The notes: generated from the sequence alone by a model not told the origin. DNA of 51,470 nt from Candidatus Poribacteria bacterium (GCA_012270795.1 JAAXHO010000105.1:1-51470); one strand, 5' to 3'; positions 26,171-37,267 are shown, numbered from the stretch's first letter. Program-made: numbers and translations.

Positions 26171-28438
26171 TTATCTGATTTCGCGCTGCGTTTTGATTTT
26201 CATTTGGAATTCGCCTGTCTCCGCGTCCCATACGTGTAACGTGTTACTCCAATCCATACTGAGAAGTGTAGATCCACCGTGAATAAACGCAAAGGCATCA
26301 AAATTCTCAAATTTATCTTTGATGGTAGCGCGAAGTTTGCCAGTTTTTAAGTTCCATAAGTGAAACGTCTGACTGTCTTCTTGGGTAACTAAAGTTCTCC
26401 CATGAGGTGAAATTAGTATATGTGACCATCGTTCTCTATTCTTATCAAGGATAGCGCGGATTGTACCTGTTTTCATGTCCCACAAACGAACAGTGTTATC
26501 TCTACTGCCACTGATCAATGTCTGTCCATCAGGTGAAAAATCAAGGAAGTCAATATAAGATGTATGCCCTTGAAGTGTAGTCTTGTTTTGACCCGTTTTT
26601 GTGTCTCTCAGTCGTATTGTTTTATCATCCCCTCCACTCACGAGCGCGAGCGTTCTGCTATCCGGAGAAAATTTTAGGTGGTATGTACGGCGTGCTGTAT
26701 TGCTTTTAAAGATTACTTTGGGTTGACCTTTCTGTATAGTTGACAGTATGTCCCACAAAATAATTATATTATCATGACTTGTACTGGCAAACAATTTTCC
26801 ATTTGGAGAAAAAACAATTCTATGAATTATCTTTGTATGTCCTTCCAGAGTCACCTTATGTTCTCCTGTTTTTGGATTCCATACGCGCATCTTGCCGTCT
26901 CTGCTGCCACTCACCAAAAACTTTCTATCTGGAGAGTAGGCAAGCGAATCTATCCATGTGTTATGTCCTTTAAGTGTTGCCTTGAGTTTACCGGTATGAG
27001 TATCCCACAAACGGACCTGATTGTTATTCCATCCATCACCGGTTGCAAGCGTTTTGCTATCAGGTGAAAAAGCAAGGGAATAGAACTGTGTCGGTGGATC
27101 CTTCAGAATAGTCTTGGGTGTACCTTTTACAGTATCCCATAACACAATTACCCTATTACTTACACTTGCTACTGTTTTTCCATCCGGTGAGAAATGTATT
27201 GATTTTACGAGTTCTTTATGCATTTTAGAGAATCGAGTATTTACCATCTCTAATGTAAGTGTTGTGTGAATTGGCATCTGCAATTTATCGATCGGAATCT
27301 GCCAGAATCTAATCACGTCCACATTAAGCATATCACGGGTTGTACGTGCAATCCGTTTTCCATCCTGTGAAAATGAGGTTGAACGTTTAATATTTCTCTG
27401 AGGTTGGGAAATTATACCTTTGTATAGTCCCGTTTTTACATCAAAAAAATGAATGCTGGAATCTAACTCATCAAAGCTGGCCAATGTATTTCCATCAGGA
27501 GAAAATTCAATTTTTACATTACCTTTTACTAAATTTGTTGGAAATGGGGGAATTGCAATATTTGTGGAAGATGTTCGAAATTCATCATTTTCAATGTTCC
27601 AAAACTTAATTTCTTGATGAGTTCTTGCTGCAAACATTCCACCGTCAGCTGAAAACGTTATGGATTCAACACTATCTATAAGCTCAATAATGGTTTTAAG
27701 GTGTTGACCGGTATGTGTATCCCAAAACAGTATTTTTTCAAGTCCTGAACTTAAGAGTAGTTTTCCATCTGGGGAATACGCAACAGCATAGATAATCTCT
27801 TTATGTCCTTTTAGTGTTGTATGATGTGCTCCTGTAGGTAAATCCCACAATCGGATTGTTTTGTCATAACTTGCACTTGCAAGTGTTTTTCCATCAGGTG
27901 AGAATGCAATGGAAGATACTCTTTCGGTATGTCCTTTCAGTGTTTTCAATAGCTTTCCTGTGTCTATATCCCATAACATGATTGTTTTATCGTAGTTTCC
28001 GCTTGCAAGTGTTTTGGAATCGGGGGAGAAGGCTATGCATGATGCCTTGTCTTGAAGTCCTTTTAGTGTTGATATGAGTTCACCATTTTTGGGGTTAAAC
28101 AGCTGAATTTCTTTCTGCTTCTCAATGTCAACTGCTAACATTTTCCCATCCGGTGAAAACATAACATTGTTGGGTGTATAATCATATCCTGAGCCAGCTT
28201 TGAAAACGATACGATTTTGAAAAGTCTGTGCATCATATAGCCAAATATAGTATGTAGACGTAGCTGCAATTCGTTTGTTATCTGGAGAATAGGTAACATC
28301 ATTATAACGAGTAGTTGCATAAGAATCTGCTTTAGTCGTTTGGTATAAATAGAGATGGTGACAAATAAACAGTGAAGTACAGAAAACTATGAGGCACCAG
28401 GATTCGGACAATAGTGTTTTTATCGTGAATTTCCTCAT
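26171..28438 (-). CDS. Exported WD40-repeat protein (array member 6)
   Basis: The frame opens at 28489, but AAGGAGA at 28447-28453 fixes the start at ATG 28438 (MRKFTIKTLL), giving 755 residues. A signal-like segment ends near TTKAD. About 16 WD-type units follow; several are near-copies of units in the protein at 21592-23904, including the C-terminal stretch FAFIHGGSTLLSMDWS. The 3' flank also matches that gene's flank (ACCTACAAAATTTTTATCTG against ACCTACAAAATCTTTATCTG). No enzymatic domain is seen. Probably an extracytoplasmic protein-interaction scaffold. Confidence 0.85.
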   Translation of the reverse strand: MRKFTIKTLLSESWCLIVFCTSLFICHHLYLYQTTKADSYATTRYNDVTYSPDNKRIAATSTYYIWLYDAQTFQNRIVFKAGSGYDYTPNNVMFSPDGKMLAVDIEKQKEIQLFNPKNGELISTLKGLQDKASCIAFSPDSKTLASGNYDKTIMLWDIDTGKLLKTLKGHTERVSSIAFSPDGKTLASASYDKTIRLWDLPTGAHHTTLKGHKEIIYAVAYSPDGKLLLSSGLEKILFWDTHTGQHLKTIIELIDSVESITFSADGGMFAARTHQEIKFWNIENDEFRTSSTNIAIPPFPTNLVKGNVKIEFSPDGNTLASFDELDSSIHFFDVKTGLYKGIISQPQRNIKRSTSFSQDGKRIARTTRDMLNVDVIRFWQIPIDKLQMPIHTTLTLEMVNTRFSKMHKELVKSIHFSPDGKTVASVSNRVIVLWDTVKGTPKTILKDPPTQFYSLAFSPDSKTLATGDGWNNNQVRLWDTHTGKLKATLKGHNTWIDSLAYSPDRKFLVSGSRDGKMRVWNPKTGEHKVTLEGHTKIIHRIVFSPNGKLFASTSHDNIIILWDILSTIQKGQPKVIFKSNTARRTYHLKFSPDSRTLALVSGGDDKTIRLRDTKTGQNKTTLQGHTSYIDFLDFSPDGQTLISGSRDNTVRLWDMKTGTIRAILDKNRERWSHILISPHGRTLVTQEDSQTFHLWNLKTGKLRATIKDKFENFDAFAFIHGGSTLLSMDWSNTLHVWDAETGEFQMKIKTQREIR

Positions 28439-28562
28439 TTGGTTTATCTCCTTACAGGTTTCCAGCGCGCTTACAAAGTACCAAATCACCTGTGTGAATG
28501 CGCGTATGGTAAATTGACAGTTATGGGTTTTGCAGGTTTAACCTATCCAACAAAAGATTCAT

Positions 28563-30839
28563 TTAACGTTGTTGTGTTTCGATTTTCCTTTGGAGTTTGC
28601 CAGTATCCACATCCCACAGATGAAACGCTTTCCCTCTTCCTCTTGATCGAAAATCCTTGCCCATACAAATTAGACTTGTTCCATCTGGTAAAAACGCAAA
28701 CCCTTCAAATTTCAGCCCATCTGTTTTCAAGGTTGTTCGGTGTTTACCACTTTTCAAATCCCATAAATGAAGTGTAAAACTATCTTCCTGAGTAACTAAT
28801 GTTCTCCTATCAGGAGACAAGACAATCTGTGAGAATTCATCCCTAATTGTGTTTCGGAGTGTTCCTGTTTTCGTGTCCCATAAACGAATAGTTTTGTCCC
28901 AACTCCCACTGACCAATGTATGTCCATCAGCTGCAAACTCAAGGTAGTTAATCAAGGAAGTATGTCCTAACAATATAGTTTTGTGTTTACCGATTTCAGT
29001 ATCCCACAAACGGATTGTGTTATCCCAACTTGCACTCGCCAATGTTTTTTCATCTGGAGAAAACTTGATGAGATTAATCCGATCTGTATGTCCTTCATAT
29101 ATGGCTTTGGGTTGATTGTTCTGTAATGTTGATGACATGTCCCATAACATAATTGTGTTATCTTGACTTGCACTTGCAAGCAGGTCTCCGTCAGATGAGA
29201 ATTCAACAGTATGAACACCTGCGGTATGTCCTTTGAGTGTAGCCTTGTGGTTTCCAGTTTTCGCGTCCCACAAACAGATTGTGCTATCCCGGCTACCACT
29301 CACTAATGTCTGTCCATCAGGAGAAAATGCAAGTGCATCAATCCAAGATGTATGTCCCTTAAGTGTTGCTTTGAGTTTTCCGTTCCTTGTGTGCCACAAG
29401 CGAATATGACTGTTAGTCCAGCCGTTTCCGCTTGCGATCGTCTTGCCATCAGGTGATAGAGCTACAGAATAGACTTGTGCAGCTTCATCTTTAAGTGTTA
29501 CGCTGTGTTTTCCAGTTTCTGCGTTCCATACAACAATATCATTTTTACTAATGCTTATAAGTAATTTGCTATCTCGGGAAAAATAGGTTGATTTAACAGG
29601 TGATTTATAATAGACTGGTGTTTCATGCACTTTACTGAGACGTGTCCCTGTACGTTGTATTTTCTTGATGTTGATATTACCAGATATCAGTTTATCTTTA
29701 GGCAGTTGCATGAAGACTAACACATATTCCCATCCACTAAATGAATCTTGAGCGATACAGATTACTGTACTCACATCTGGAGAAAAAATAATCGGTGGGT
29801 TATTATGCCGCCAATCTTCCTTTAACGTTAACTTATGCTTGCCAGTTTTGACATCCCATATTTGTATCAATGGAAAATGGCCCTCACTCATACCTGCTAT
29901 TTTTTGTCCATCTGGTGAAAACGCGATAAAATTTACGCCTGCATGGTAGATATTTGGTTTTGAAAGCGTTTTAATGTGTTGTCCATTGCGCACGTCCCAC
30001 AGTAAGATTTCTTGGTAACTACCACCAGCAAGCGTTCTACCGTCTGGTGAGAAATCCAGTGATTCAACACTTCCTCTATGTCCATCAAGCGTTTTTAGAT
30101 GTTTACCTGTGTGAGGATTCCAAAGTAGTATTTCTTGGTATCCTGAACTTGCGAGTATCTCTCCATCAGGAGAAAACGTCACTGAAAACACAAAATCTGT
30201 GTGTCCTTTAAGTGTTTCGCGTAGTTGACCTGTGGGTACGTCCCATAATTGTATCTCTTGAAATCCTGAGGTCGCAATCGTTTTGCTATCAGGTGAAAAA
30301 GCAAAAGCTAACAGCATAGTTGAATCTATTTTGAGCATCTTTAGAAGTTGACCTGTGGTTACATCCCATAGTTTGATATTCTTGTCTGCGTCCTTACATG
30401 CGAGAATTTTCCCATCAGGAGAAAATGTAATAGAATTAATGCCTTCTGTTTGTCCTGGAAATGATAGTATGATTTCACCACTGATAGGATTCCAAATTTG
30501 GATCTCATCAATTCTCGAATTTACACTTGCTAACATTTTTCCATCAGGAGAAAATGCAAGTGTTTTATACCATCCACCAAGATCTGATGTGTCTTTTACA
30601 AGGGTAAGTCGTTTTTCATAGGTATGTGCATCATATAACCAGATTTCATCATTGGCTGCAATAGCAAGCCGGTTTCCATCAGGAGAATACGCGAAATCTT
30701 TTATTTCTGAAAAATCAATTATACTATGCGCATCAGCGGGTCCAGGCAAACAGAATAGGACGTGTAAAAATATGGACATCGTGAGGATGATCCCACTCCA
30801 TAAATAGCGTGCTTCAAAGTTGTTCTTATATTTTCGCAT
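28563..30839 (-). CDS. Exported WD40-repeat protein (array member 5)
   Basis: A 758-residue protein with a signal peptide (cleavage likely after GPADA) and about 16 WD-type units, e.g. GHTSWIDALAFSPDGQTLVS and DNTIRLWDT. Its AAGGAGA ribosome-binding site overlaps the stop codon of the preceding gene (30856-30858), implying coupled expression. The central unit with EYVLVFMQLP lacks good WD signatures and may be the linker between two propellers. The first unit ends IWLYDAHTYEKR, a signature shared by all members of the array. Confidence 0.86.
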   Translation of the reverse strand: MRKYKNNFEARYLWSGIILTMSIFLHVLFCLPGPADAHSIIDFSEIKDFAYSPDGNRLAIAANDEIWLYDAHTYEKRLTLVKDTSDLGGWYKTLAFSPDGKMLASVNSRIDEIQIWNPISGEIILSFPGQTEGINSITFSPDGKILACKDADKNIKLWDVTTGQLLKMLKIDSTMLLAFAFSPDSKTIATSGFQEIQLWDVPTGQLRETLKGHTDFVFSVTFSPDGEILASSGYQEILLWNPHTGKHLKTLDGHRGSVESLDFSPDGRTLAGGSYQEILLWDVRNGQHIKTLSKPNIYHAGVNFIAFSPDGQKIAGMSEGHFPLIQIWDVKTGKHKLTLKEDWRHNNPPIIFSPDVSTVICIAQDSFSGWEYVLVFMQLPKDKLISGNINIKKIQRTGTRLSKVHETPVYYKSPVKSTYFSRDSKLLISISKNDIVVWNAETGKHSVTLKDEAAQVYSVALSPDGKTIASGNGWTNSHIRLWHTRNGKLKATLKGHTSWIDALAFSPDGQTLVSGSRDSTICLWDAKTGNHKATLKGHTAGVHTVEFSSDGDLLASASQDNTIMLWDMSSTLQNNQPKAIYEGHTDRINLIKFSPDEKTLASASWDNTIRLWDTEIGKHKTILLGHTSLINYLEFAADGHTLVSGSWDKTIRLWDTKTGTLRNTIRDEFSQIVLSPDRRTLVTQEDSFTLHLWDLKSGKHRTTLKTDGLKFEGFAFLPDGTSLICMGKDFRSRGRGKAFHLWDVDTGKLQRKIETQQR

Positions 30840-30855
30840 TTGTGTTCAGTTCTCC

Positions 30856-32983
30856 TTAACTTATTACTTTCGATAGGTGTGTCATCAAATCAGTTAATTC
30901 CCATAGCAGAATAGTACTGCCAGTCCTCGCCATCGTTTTTCCATCTGGAGAGAACGCAACAGAATCGACTTTTCCAGAGTGTCCCTTAAGCGTCAACTTG
31001 GGCTCCCATGTTTTTGTATCCAAGAACTCAATTGTGTTCAACGTTATACCTACTAATGTTTTTCCATCTGGGAAAAATGCAATCGGTTGATGCTCTGGCA
31101 GTGTTTTCTTGAGTTTTCCAGTCTTTGTGTCCCACAACCGAGTTACTCCAACATAACTCACGGTTGCTACGGTTTTACCATCTGGAAAAAAGACAATTGA
31201 AGTGATAATTTCCGTATGTCCAATCAATGTTGCCTTGGGTTCATAAGTTTTAGTGTCCCATAACCGAACTGTCTCATCTGAACTGGCACTTGCCAGAATA
31301 CTCTCGTCTGGTGAGAATACAATGAAATCGGCATCAGAAGTATGTCCTTTGAGTGTTGCCATAAGTTCACTGGTATTTGCATTCCATAATGGAATGTCTT
31401 TTTCACCCAAACCAACTAATGTTTTACTATCAGGGGAAAATTTGACAGAACGAATATAGTAGGGCTCAGTATTGAGTGTCAATTTATGTTCACCCGTTGC
31501 CACATCCCAAAATTCAAAAATCTGCCCAGCAGCCTGATGACAACTTACCAGCGTTTTGCCATCAGGAGAAACGACGAGTAGTTCTCTTCCTTTCTTAGGG
31601 TTTATGGAAAAAGTTTGTTTCAGTTTACCAGTTTCTGTGTCCCACACATTTACGGAGGAAGGTTTTTGCCAATTTTTAAAGCCACCTGCTACCGTTTTGC
31701 CATCTGAAGATATAGCGAAAATATCTCCTGTGAGTGTTTTGATGTGTTTACCAGTTTTGGCACTCCACAACTGCATGGGGGTATGGTAATCCCAACTGGC
31801 AAGTGTTTTACCCTCTCCAAAGGAACTTTACAGAAGAACCGGTTGACACATGTTCTTCATTGATTGGCGTGTGTTTCCCTGTGTTTATGTTCCAGATACC
31901 CATATCATTTGCGAGTTTTTTACTGTCTGGAGAGAAGACAAGCGGTTGATATCTTGATTTATAGTATATGATAGTTTTAACCTGTTTTCTTGTTTTCATA
32001 TCCCATAAAATGATTTTGTCTTGTGTCGTAGTTGCGTATAGGCTCCAATCTGGAGAGATATGTATCCGTTCCTTTATCATCCATTGCAGTCTTCCTGTTT
32101 TGACGCTCCACGATGTCGTGTGTGATTCACCAATAATGACTATTGATTGCATATCTAATGATACAGAATTGTCTATAGGTTGCCACCTTTTCAATATCCC
32201 TTTGATCGTCCGTATATGTTTTCCGGTTTTTGTGTCCCATGTTTGAGTTGTACCGTCATTAGTTAAACTTACAAGCATACGACTATCTGGTGAAAATGCA
32301 ACAGAGATCAATTCATCTTTATTATCTGATGTCTTTGGTTGTCCATTGAGTATATGTTTCAAATTACCAGTTTTTGCGTTCCAGAGTTCAATTGTTCCAT
32401 CAATACTCCAATTTGCTAATAGGTTATTATCTGGAGCGAATGTTAGTGAGGAGGTTCCTTTTGTTTGTCCTTTAAGCGCGAACTTTACCTCATAAGTGGA
32501 TGTGTTCCATAGGATAGTCGTTCTATCTTTGCTGATACTTGCAAGTGTTTTACCATCAGAAGAAAAGGTTATACTGGTAATATCTGTCTTGTGGTCTTTC
32601 AGTGATAATATATGCTTTCCAAGAGAGGTCCGAGCTGACATGTCCCATAGATGAATAATGTTTTCGTGAGAATTTTCCACACTGGCAAGGATTGTGCTGT
32701 TTGGAGAAAAGGCTAATCGTTTATTATATGCACTATCTCTAGGCAGTAATGCAAGTTCCTTGTATGTGTCAGCATCATAGAGCCATATTCCGATTGAAGT
32801 TGGAATTGCGATCATTTTGCTATCTGGTGAAAACTCAATTTTACCTGTTACGCTGCCTTTGCCAAGGCGTGCAATTGCACCTTCGGGCAATCCCCAACGT
32901 GTGTAGTCTGTATTAGAATTTTGGGTTTGTGTAAAACCGCTTGAGACGCAGAATGCAGTAAGAATTAGAATTATAAATTTCAT
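30856..32983 (-). pseudogene. WD40-repeat protein, frameshifted (array member 4)
   Basis: The first piece runs from ATG 32983 (MKFIILILTAF) to a stop at 31808. The second piece (frame open to about 31804, first ATG 31776) continues with GKTLASWDYHTPMQLWSAKTGK. At the junction, near 31810-31822, KFSPDG is expected but the sequence reads KFLWRG-stop; a loss of about five bases explains it. Joined length is about 705 codons, like its neighbours. The N-terminus carries YTRWGLPEGAIARLGKG and resembles the member at 23950-26050. It starts 5 bases after the stop of the upstream gene. Confidence 0.78.
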
Positions 32984-32988
32984 TTGTA

Positions 32989-35007
32989 TCACTGTTTTTC
33001 TGGAACATTCCATAAAAGAATAGTTCCGTTGCCACTATTACTACTTGCCAGAGTTTTTCCATCAGGTGAAAATACGACAGCATTAACGCCGCGGAAATGT
33101 CCATCAAAAGTAGCGATGGTTTGTGCTGTGTGGATGTCCCACAATCGGACGGTCTTGTCCTTACATCCACTTGCGAGTGTTTTTCCATCGGGAGAAAACG
33201 TTATAGTTAATACTTCCTCAGAATGACCGGGAAACGTTGTTATTTCTTTTCCAGTCTTAGCCTCCCACAACTGAATTGTCTTGTCAGGGTATTTGTTATT
33301 CTCATTTTTTGGTCTACCGTTGCCGGCTGCGATTATTTTTCCATCGGGTGAAAACGCAATACAGGTAATAACACCTTTTTGGCTAATCAATCCAAGTTTT
33401 TGGTCGCCAGTATGAATGTCCCAAAAACGGATTGTCTGGTCCATACTTCCACTTACAAGTGTTTTTCCATCGGGTGAAAATGCAATACAGGTAACTTTAT
33501 CCGAATGCCTGGAAATAGTCCTTATGTGTTCTCCTGTTACTGCATTCCATATACGAATTGTTACCGGTTTCTTATTGCCGACAGAAGTTTGGTCGGTACT
33601 TCCACTTGCGATTGTTTTTCCATCGGGCGAAAACGCAATACACTCAATTCTATTATGATGTCCTGAAAATGAAGTAATAGGGATACTAGTGTGAGTAGAC
33701 GAAAGGAATATATCTGAACCATCCCTACTCGCCAATATCTTACCGTCAGGGGACAATGCAGCAGGATAGATATTTCCGAACTTTCCTGTCAGTAGTGCTT
33801 GCGAATTACCCGTACTTAAATCCCATAACTGGCCACAGCCTATTAAGGTTTTGCTATCAGGTGAAAATGCCAATAATTCATTTCTATAACCATAGGTGGA
33901 CCAATATACCCCTGTGTTATACCCTGATATAGTTGCTTTCGCCCCACCTGTTTTTGTATCATAAAACTGAATAGTACCATTAGACAGCACACATGCAAGC
34001 TGCAGACTATCAGGAGAAAAAGCCAATGATGTAGGACAAAAAGTATTGATTGGTTGAATGACTACTGATTTTCCTGTTCTCAAGTCCCATAACTGAGTGA
34101 TACCGTCTTCGGTTGCCCTTGCATACATTTTTGTCGTTGTAGATGATACCCTGTACTTGTCATAAATTGGTTTGTTAAGGTTTACTTCGGTGTGTTGAAG
34201 TGTATCTATATTCCAAAACCGAACCGTTTCAGGCAAGTGTCCAGTCATAAGAACTTTATCAGACAAAAATTCTAACAAATTCACTCTTTTTGTATGCCCA
34301 GTCTCAATTGTTTTTGTTTTTCGTTTTAATTCTATCTCTTTGGTAAAAATTTTTGTTTTTTGCATTGAACCTACATCCCAAAATAGGATTGAAGTGCCTT
34401 TTTTGTCAACAGTAGCAAAAGTGTTGCCATCGGGAGAGAAAGCGGATATTGTTGAAATCTGTTTGTCGGTGAAAGTTCCTAAGTTTTCGTTTTTTTGAAT
34501 ATCCCATAACCGAATACTTGAGCCTTTATCATATCCATGATAATAATGACAAACAAGCGTTTCTCCATCTGGTGAGAATGCCATAGAATTGATGCTGAGT
34601 GAACGGCAAGAACCTTCTTTCAGAATTGTTTTAATGCTTCCTGTGTTCATATCCCAAAACAGAATTCTGGGTGCTGATGAGGAATAACCTCTTTCTGAGC
34701 GTTCACTTACAAGTGAACTTCCATCAGGTGAGAATACTATATTGTCAAAAGCTATTGGCAATGGGTTATCCAAATCTCCTGTTAACAATCTTATCTCTTT
34801 ATAGGTTTGTGTATCATAGAGCCAGATACCAATTGAACTGCCTACTGCTAACTGCTTACCATTTGGAGAAAATGCGATATCAATTATATTGCCTTTTCCA
34901 AGACGCATTTTTGCGCCTTCAGGTAGTAACCATTGCCGATAATCATCTGCGAATCCAACCTGCATGAACGAAAGAAAAACAGAAAGATATAAAAATATGC
35001 GTATCAT
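32989..35007 (-). CDS. Exported WD40-repeat protein (array member 3)
   Basis: A 672-residue protein with signal peptide (to about FADDY), then WLLPEGAKMRLGKG and about 14 WD-type units, fewer than its neighbours. The C-terminal five units are regular (GHHNRIECIAFSPDGKTIAS..., SMDQTIRFWDIHTG...), while the middle ones are degenerate (one is shortened to about 27 residues). Its ATG overlaps the TGA of the upstream gene (ATGA, 35004-35007), a sign of translational coupling. Confidence 0.86.
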   Translation of the reverse strand: MIRIFLYLSVFLSFMQVGFADDYRQWLLPEGAKMRLGKGNIIDIAFSPNGKQLAVGSSIGIWLYDTQTYKEIRLLTGDLDNPLPIAFDNIVFSPDGSSLVSERSERGYSSSAPRILFWDMNTGSIKTILKEGSCRSLSINSMAFSPDGETLVCHYYHGYDKGSSIRLWDIQKNENLGTFTDKQISTISAFSPDGNTFATVDKKGTSILFWDVGSMQKTKIFTKEIELKRKTKTIETGHTKRVNLLEFLSDKVLMTGHLPETVRFWNIDTLQHTEVNLNKPIYDKYRVSSTTTKMYARATEDGITQLWDLRTGKSVVIQPINTFCPTSLAFSPDSLQLACVLSNGTIQFYDTKTGGAKATISGYNTGVYWSTYGYRNELLAFSPDSKTLIGCGQLWDLSTGNSQALLTGKFGNIYPAALSPDGKILASRDGSDIFLSSTHTSIPITSFSGHHNRIECIAFSPDGKTIASGSTDQTSVGNKKPVTIRIWNAVTGEHIRTISRHSDKVTCIAFSPDGKTLVSGSMDQTIRFWDIHTGDQKLGLISQKGVITCIAFSPDGKIIAAGNGRPKNENNKYPDKTIQLWEAKTGKEITTFPGHSEEVLTITFSPDGKTLASGCKDKTVRLWDIHTAQTIATFDGHFRGVNAVVFSPDGKTLASSNSGNGTILLWNVPEKQ

Positions 35008-37232
35008 TTATCTATCTCCTTTAAATTCCATAAGAGCTGAGTACCGTCTGATCCTGAAGTTGTAAGTGTTTTACCATCCTTTGAAAATTTGATAGTCCGA
35101 ACAGGATTATAGGGGAAGAAGGATGTCTTATGTTTACCCGTGTTTAGGTCCCATAACAGGATCTTTGCGTCCTCACCGCCACATGCAAACGTTTGCCCGT
35201 CTGGCGAGAATGCTATTGGGGCATCTGGGTCATATTCCTCAAGTGTCGTTAGGAGTTCTCCAGTTGCCACGTTCCAGAAACGCATTGTGTTATCAGTACT
35301 TCCACTGATAAGTGTTTTCCCATTCGGTGCAAATAGTGTGCGTGTTATGTTTCCACTATGCTTTTTTAGAATGAATTTTTGTTGTCCGGTTTGTGTATCC
35401 CAAATCCAAATTCTGTTATCACCTTTATTCTCATACGATGCACTTGCATAACCGACCAAGGCACCCCCATCTGGGGAAAATAGAAGTGAAAAACTTAATT
35501 TTTCAGGACCGATAAAGGCAGCTTTACGTCTACCTGTTTTCGCATCCCATAAAATAGCATACCTATTCGAAATGCCGGCAATGTAGTTTCCATCGGGAGA
35601 GAATTTCACCAAATAGACTCCACCTGACTGTTCCATAAGCAAGAACTTTGGATAGCCAGTATCTGTACTCCACAGTTGAACCATTTTTGGAACTTTCGCA
35701 GGAGTGGCAAGTAATTTGCTGTCAGGAGAGAATTTGACGAAACCGCCTTGTCTTACGACTCCCGTGTAGCATGCGATCTGTTTCGCAGTTTCTGTATCCC
35801 ATAAGTGGATTGTTTTATCTGCTATTGTTGCGAGCAACTGTCCATTCGGTGAAAATTTCATGGATGAGATAGTTTTGCTATGCCCAGAAAGTGTTCCCTT
35901 GTGGGTGTCTGTTTCAACATCCCACAACCTAACAGATGTATTGTTATGAATTGCCAGTATTTTCCCATCTGGGGAGCACTCATAATATTTAATGGGTAAA
36001 TGAGAAGAGTATACCACATATTGTTTTTTATCTTTGGTTTTCTCTTTTTCCCTTATGGAACGAAGGTCTTTCAGAAATGGTTTTTGATGTCCAGTTTCCA
36101 CATCTACCAACGTGTATGTTCCATTGTCATTCTCATAGATTTCTATTTTACTATTGGTGAAAACAATTTTTGGTTTACGTTGGACGCGTTGCTTTGCAAG
36201 TCCTCCTTTCAATTCACCTGTTTTTGTGTTCCAAATACGAATGGTACTACTCCTGTTAATACTTGCTAATGTTTCATTATCAGGTGAAAAAGCTAATCTG
36301 TGAATGAGGGCATGTGTTTCGATTGTCCGTAAGTGTTCCCCGGTTATAGCGTCCCACACTCGGATAGTAGAATCTGATGACCAATGGGTGTATGTTGCTC
36401 CACTTGCGATTGTTTTCCCATCTAGAGAAAATGCAATTGTAGTAACCCTGCCACTATGCCCTGTAAGCGTTACTTTGTGATGTGTAGTTTTTGTGTTCCA
36501 AAGCCGAATAGTTGTGTCTCTACTGCCACTTGCAAGCGTTTTTCCATTTGGCGAGAATGCTAAAGATAGAATAGAACCAGGTTCCGTTATATCACTTGGA
36601 GCCAATCCATGCCCAAAAAGAGTATCAGTGGACTTTTTTGCTTTTGTAGATAAGAGCGTTATCGTTCCGTCAGAATTTCCGACTGCAATCGTCTCGCCGT
36701 CTGGTGAAACATCCAATGAATAAGGATGTTTTGATTTACTTTCTATGGTTGAAATTAGTTTACCGGTTTCCGTATTCCATAAACGGATGTCAATGTCATT
36801 GTTACCAATACTCGCTAATGTCTTGCTGTCCCCTAAAAAGGAAATATCTAATACATTGGTCTGATGTCCAGTAAGAATAGCTATATTCTTTTTGGTGTGT
36901 GGATCCCAAAGACGAATTGTTTTATCACTGCTACCACTTGCAATAAGCTTTCCATTCGGAGAGAATTTGACCGAATTCACGCCATCGCTATGTCCAGTCA
37001 GGAGTGCAATAGGTTGATAGGAAACCGTATCATAAAGCCAAATTCCGATTGTCGAAGCAACTGCAAGTAGAGACCCATCTGGTGAATAGTCTAAGTCATT
37101 TGGATTTCCATCTCCTATACGAGAAATAGCATTTTCAGGCAAACCGATCTGTGCCTCGTTCTGGCTGAAGCTGCTCAGTATGAGTAGGAACATCAAGAAT
37201 GAGGTTATTACAAAAAAACAATAATTCTTCAT
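35004..37232 (-). CDS. Exported WD40-repeat protein (array member 2)
   Basis: A 742-residue protein with AAGGAGAG before the ATG, a signal-like N-terminus (to about SSFSQNE), IGLPENAISRIGDG, and about 16 WD-type units. Unit 8 (KPKIVFTNSKIEIYENDNG) is highly divergent and followed by a charged loop (REKEKTKDKK), probably the hinge between two propellers. Good units include SSDKTIRLWDPHTKKN and STDNTMRFWNVATGEL. It overlaps the next gene by four bases. Confidence 0.86.
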   Translation of the reverse strand: MKNYCFFVITSFLMFLLILSSFSQNEAQIGLPENAISRIGDGNPNDLDYSPDGSLLAVASTIGIWLYDTVSYQPIALLTGHSDGVNSVKFSPNGKLIASGSSDKTIRLWDPHTKKNIAILTGHQTNVLDISFLGDSKTLASIGNNDIDIRLWNTETGKLISTIESKSKHPYSLDVSPDGETIAVGNSDGTITLLSTKAKKSTDTLFGHGLAPSDITEPGSILSLAFSPNGKTLASGSRDTTIRLWNTKTTHHKVTLTGHSGRVTTIAFSLDGKTIASGATYTHWSSDSTIRVWDAITGEHLRTIETHALIHRLAFSPDNETLASINRSSTIRIWNTKTGELKGGLAKQRVQRKPKIVFTNSKIEIYENDNGTYTLVDVETGHQKPFLKDLRSIREKEKTKDKKQYVVYSSHLPIKYYECSPDGKILAIHNNTSVRLWDVETDTHKGTLSGHSKTISSMKFSPNGQLLATIADKTIHLWDTETAKQIACYTGVVRQGGFVKFSPDSKLLATPAKVPKMVQLWSTDTGYPKFLLMEQSGGVYLVKFSPDGNYIAGISNRYAILWDAKTGRRKAAFIGPEKLSFSLLFSPDGGALVGYASASYENKGDNRIWIWDTQTGQQKFILKKHSGNITRTLFAPNGKTLISGSTDNTMRFWNVATGELLTTLEEYDPDAPIAFSPDGQTFACGGEDAKILLWDLNTGKHKTSFFPYNPVRTIKFSKDGKTLTTSGSDGTQLLWNLKEIDK

Positions 37233-37267
37233 TTTTCTCTCCTTCAGCAGTTTGTATCAGCTATACA

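Noticed and set aside
28439-28777. Plus-strand open frame of 112 codons opposite the WD40 genes
   Set aside because: It is the antisense shadow of strong minus-strand frames, with no ribosome-binding site or domain pattern; the same holds for the many other plus-strand frames in 21.6-39.4 kb.
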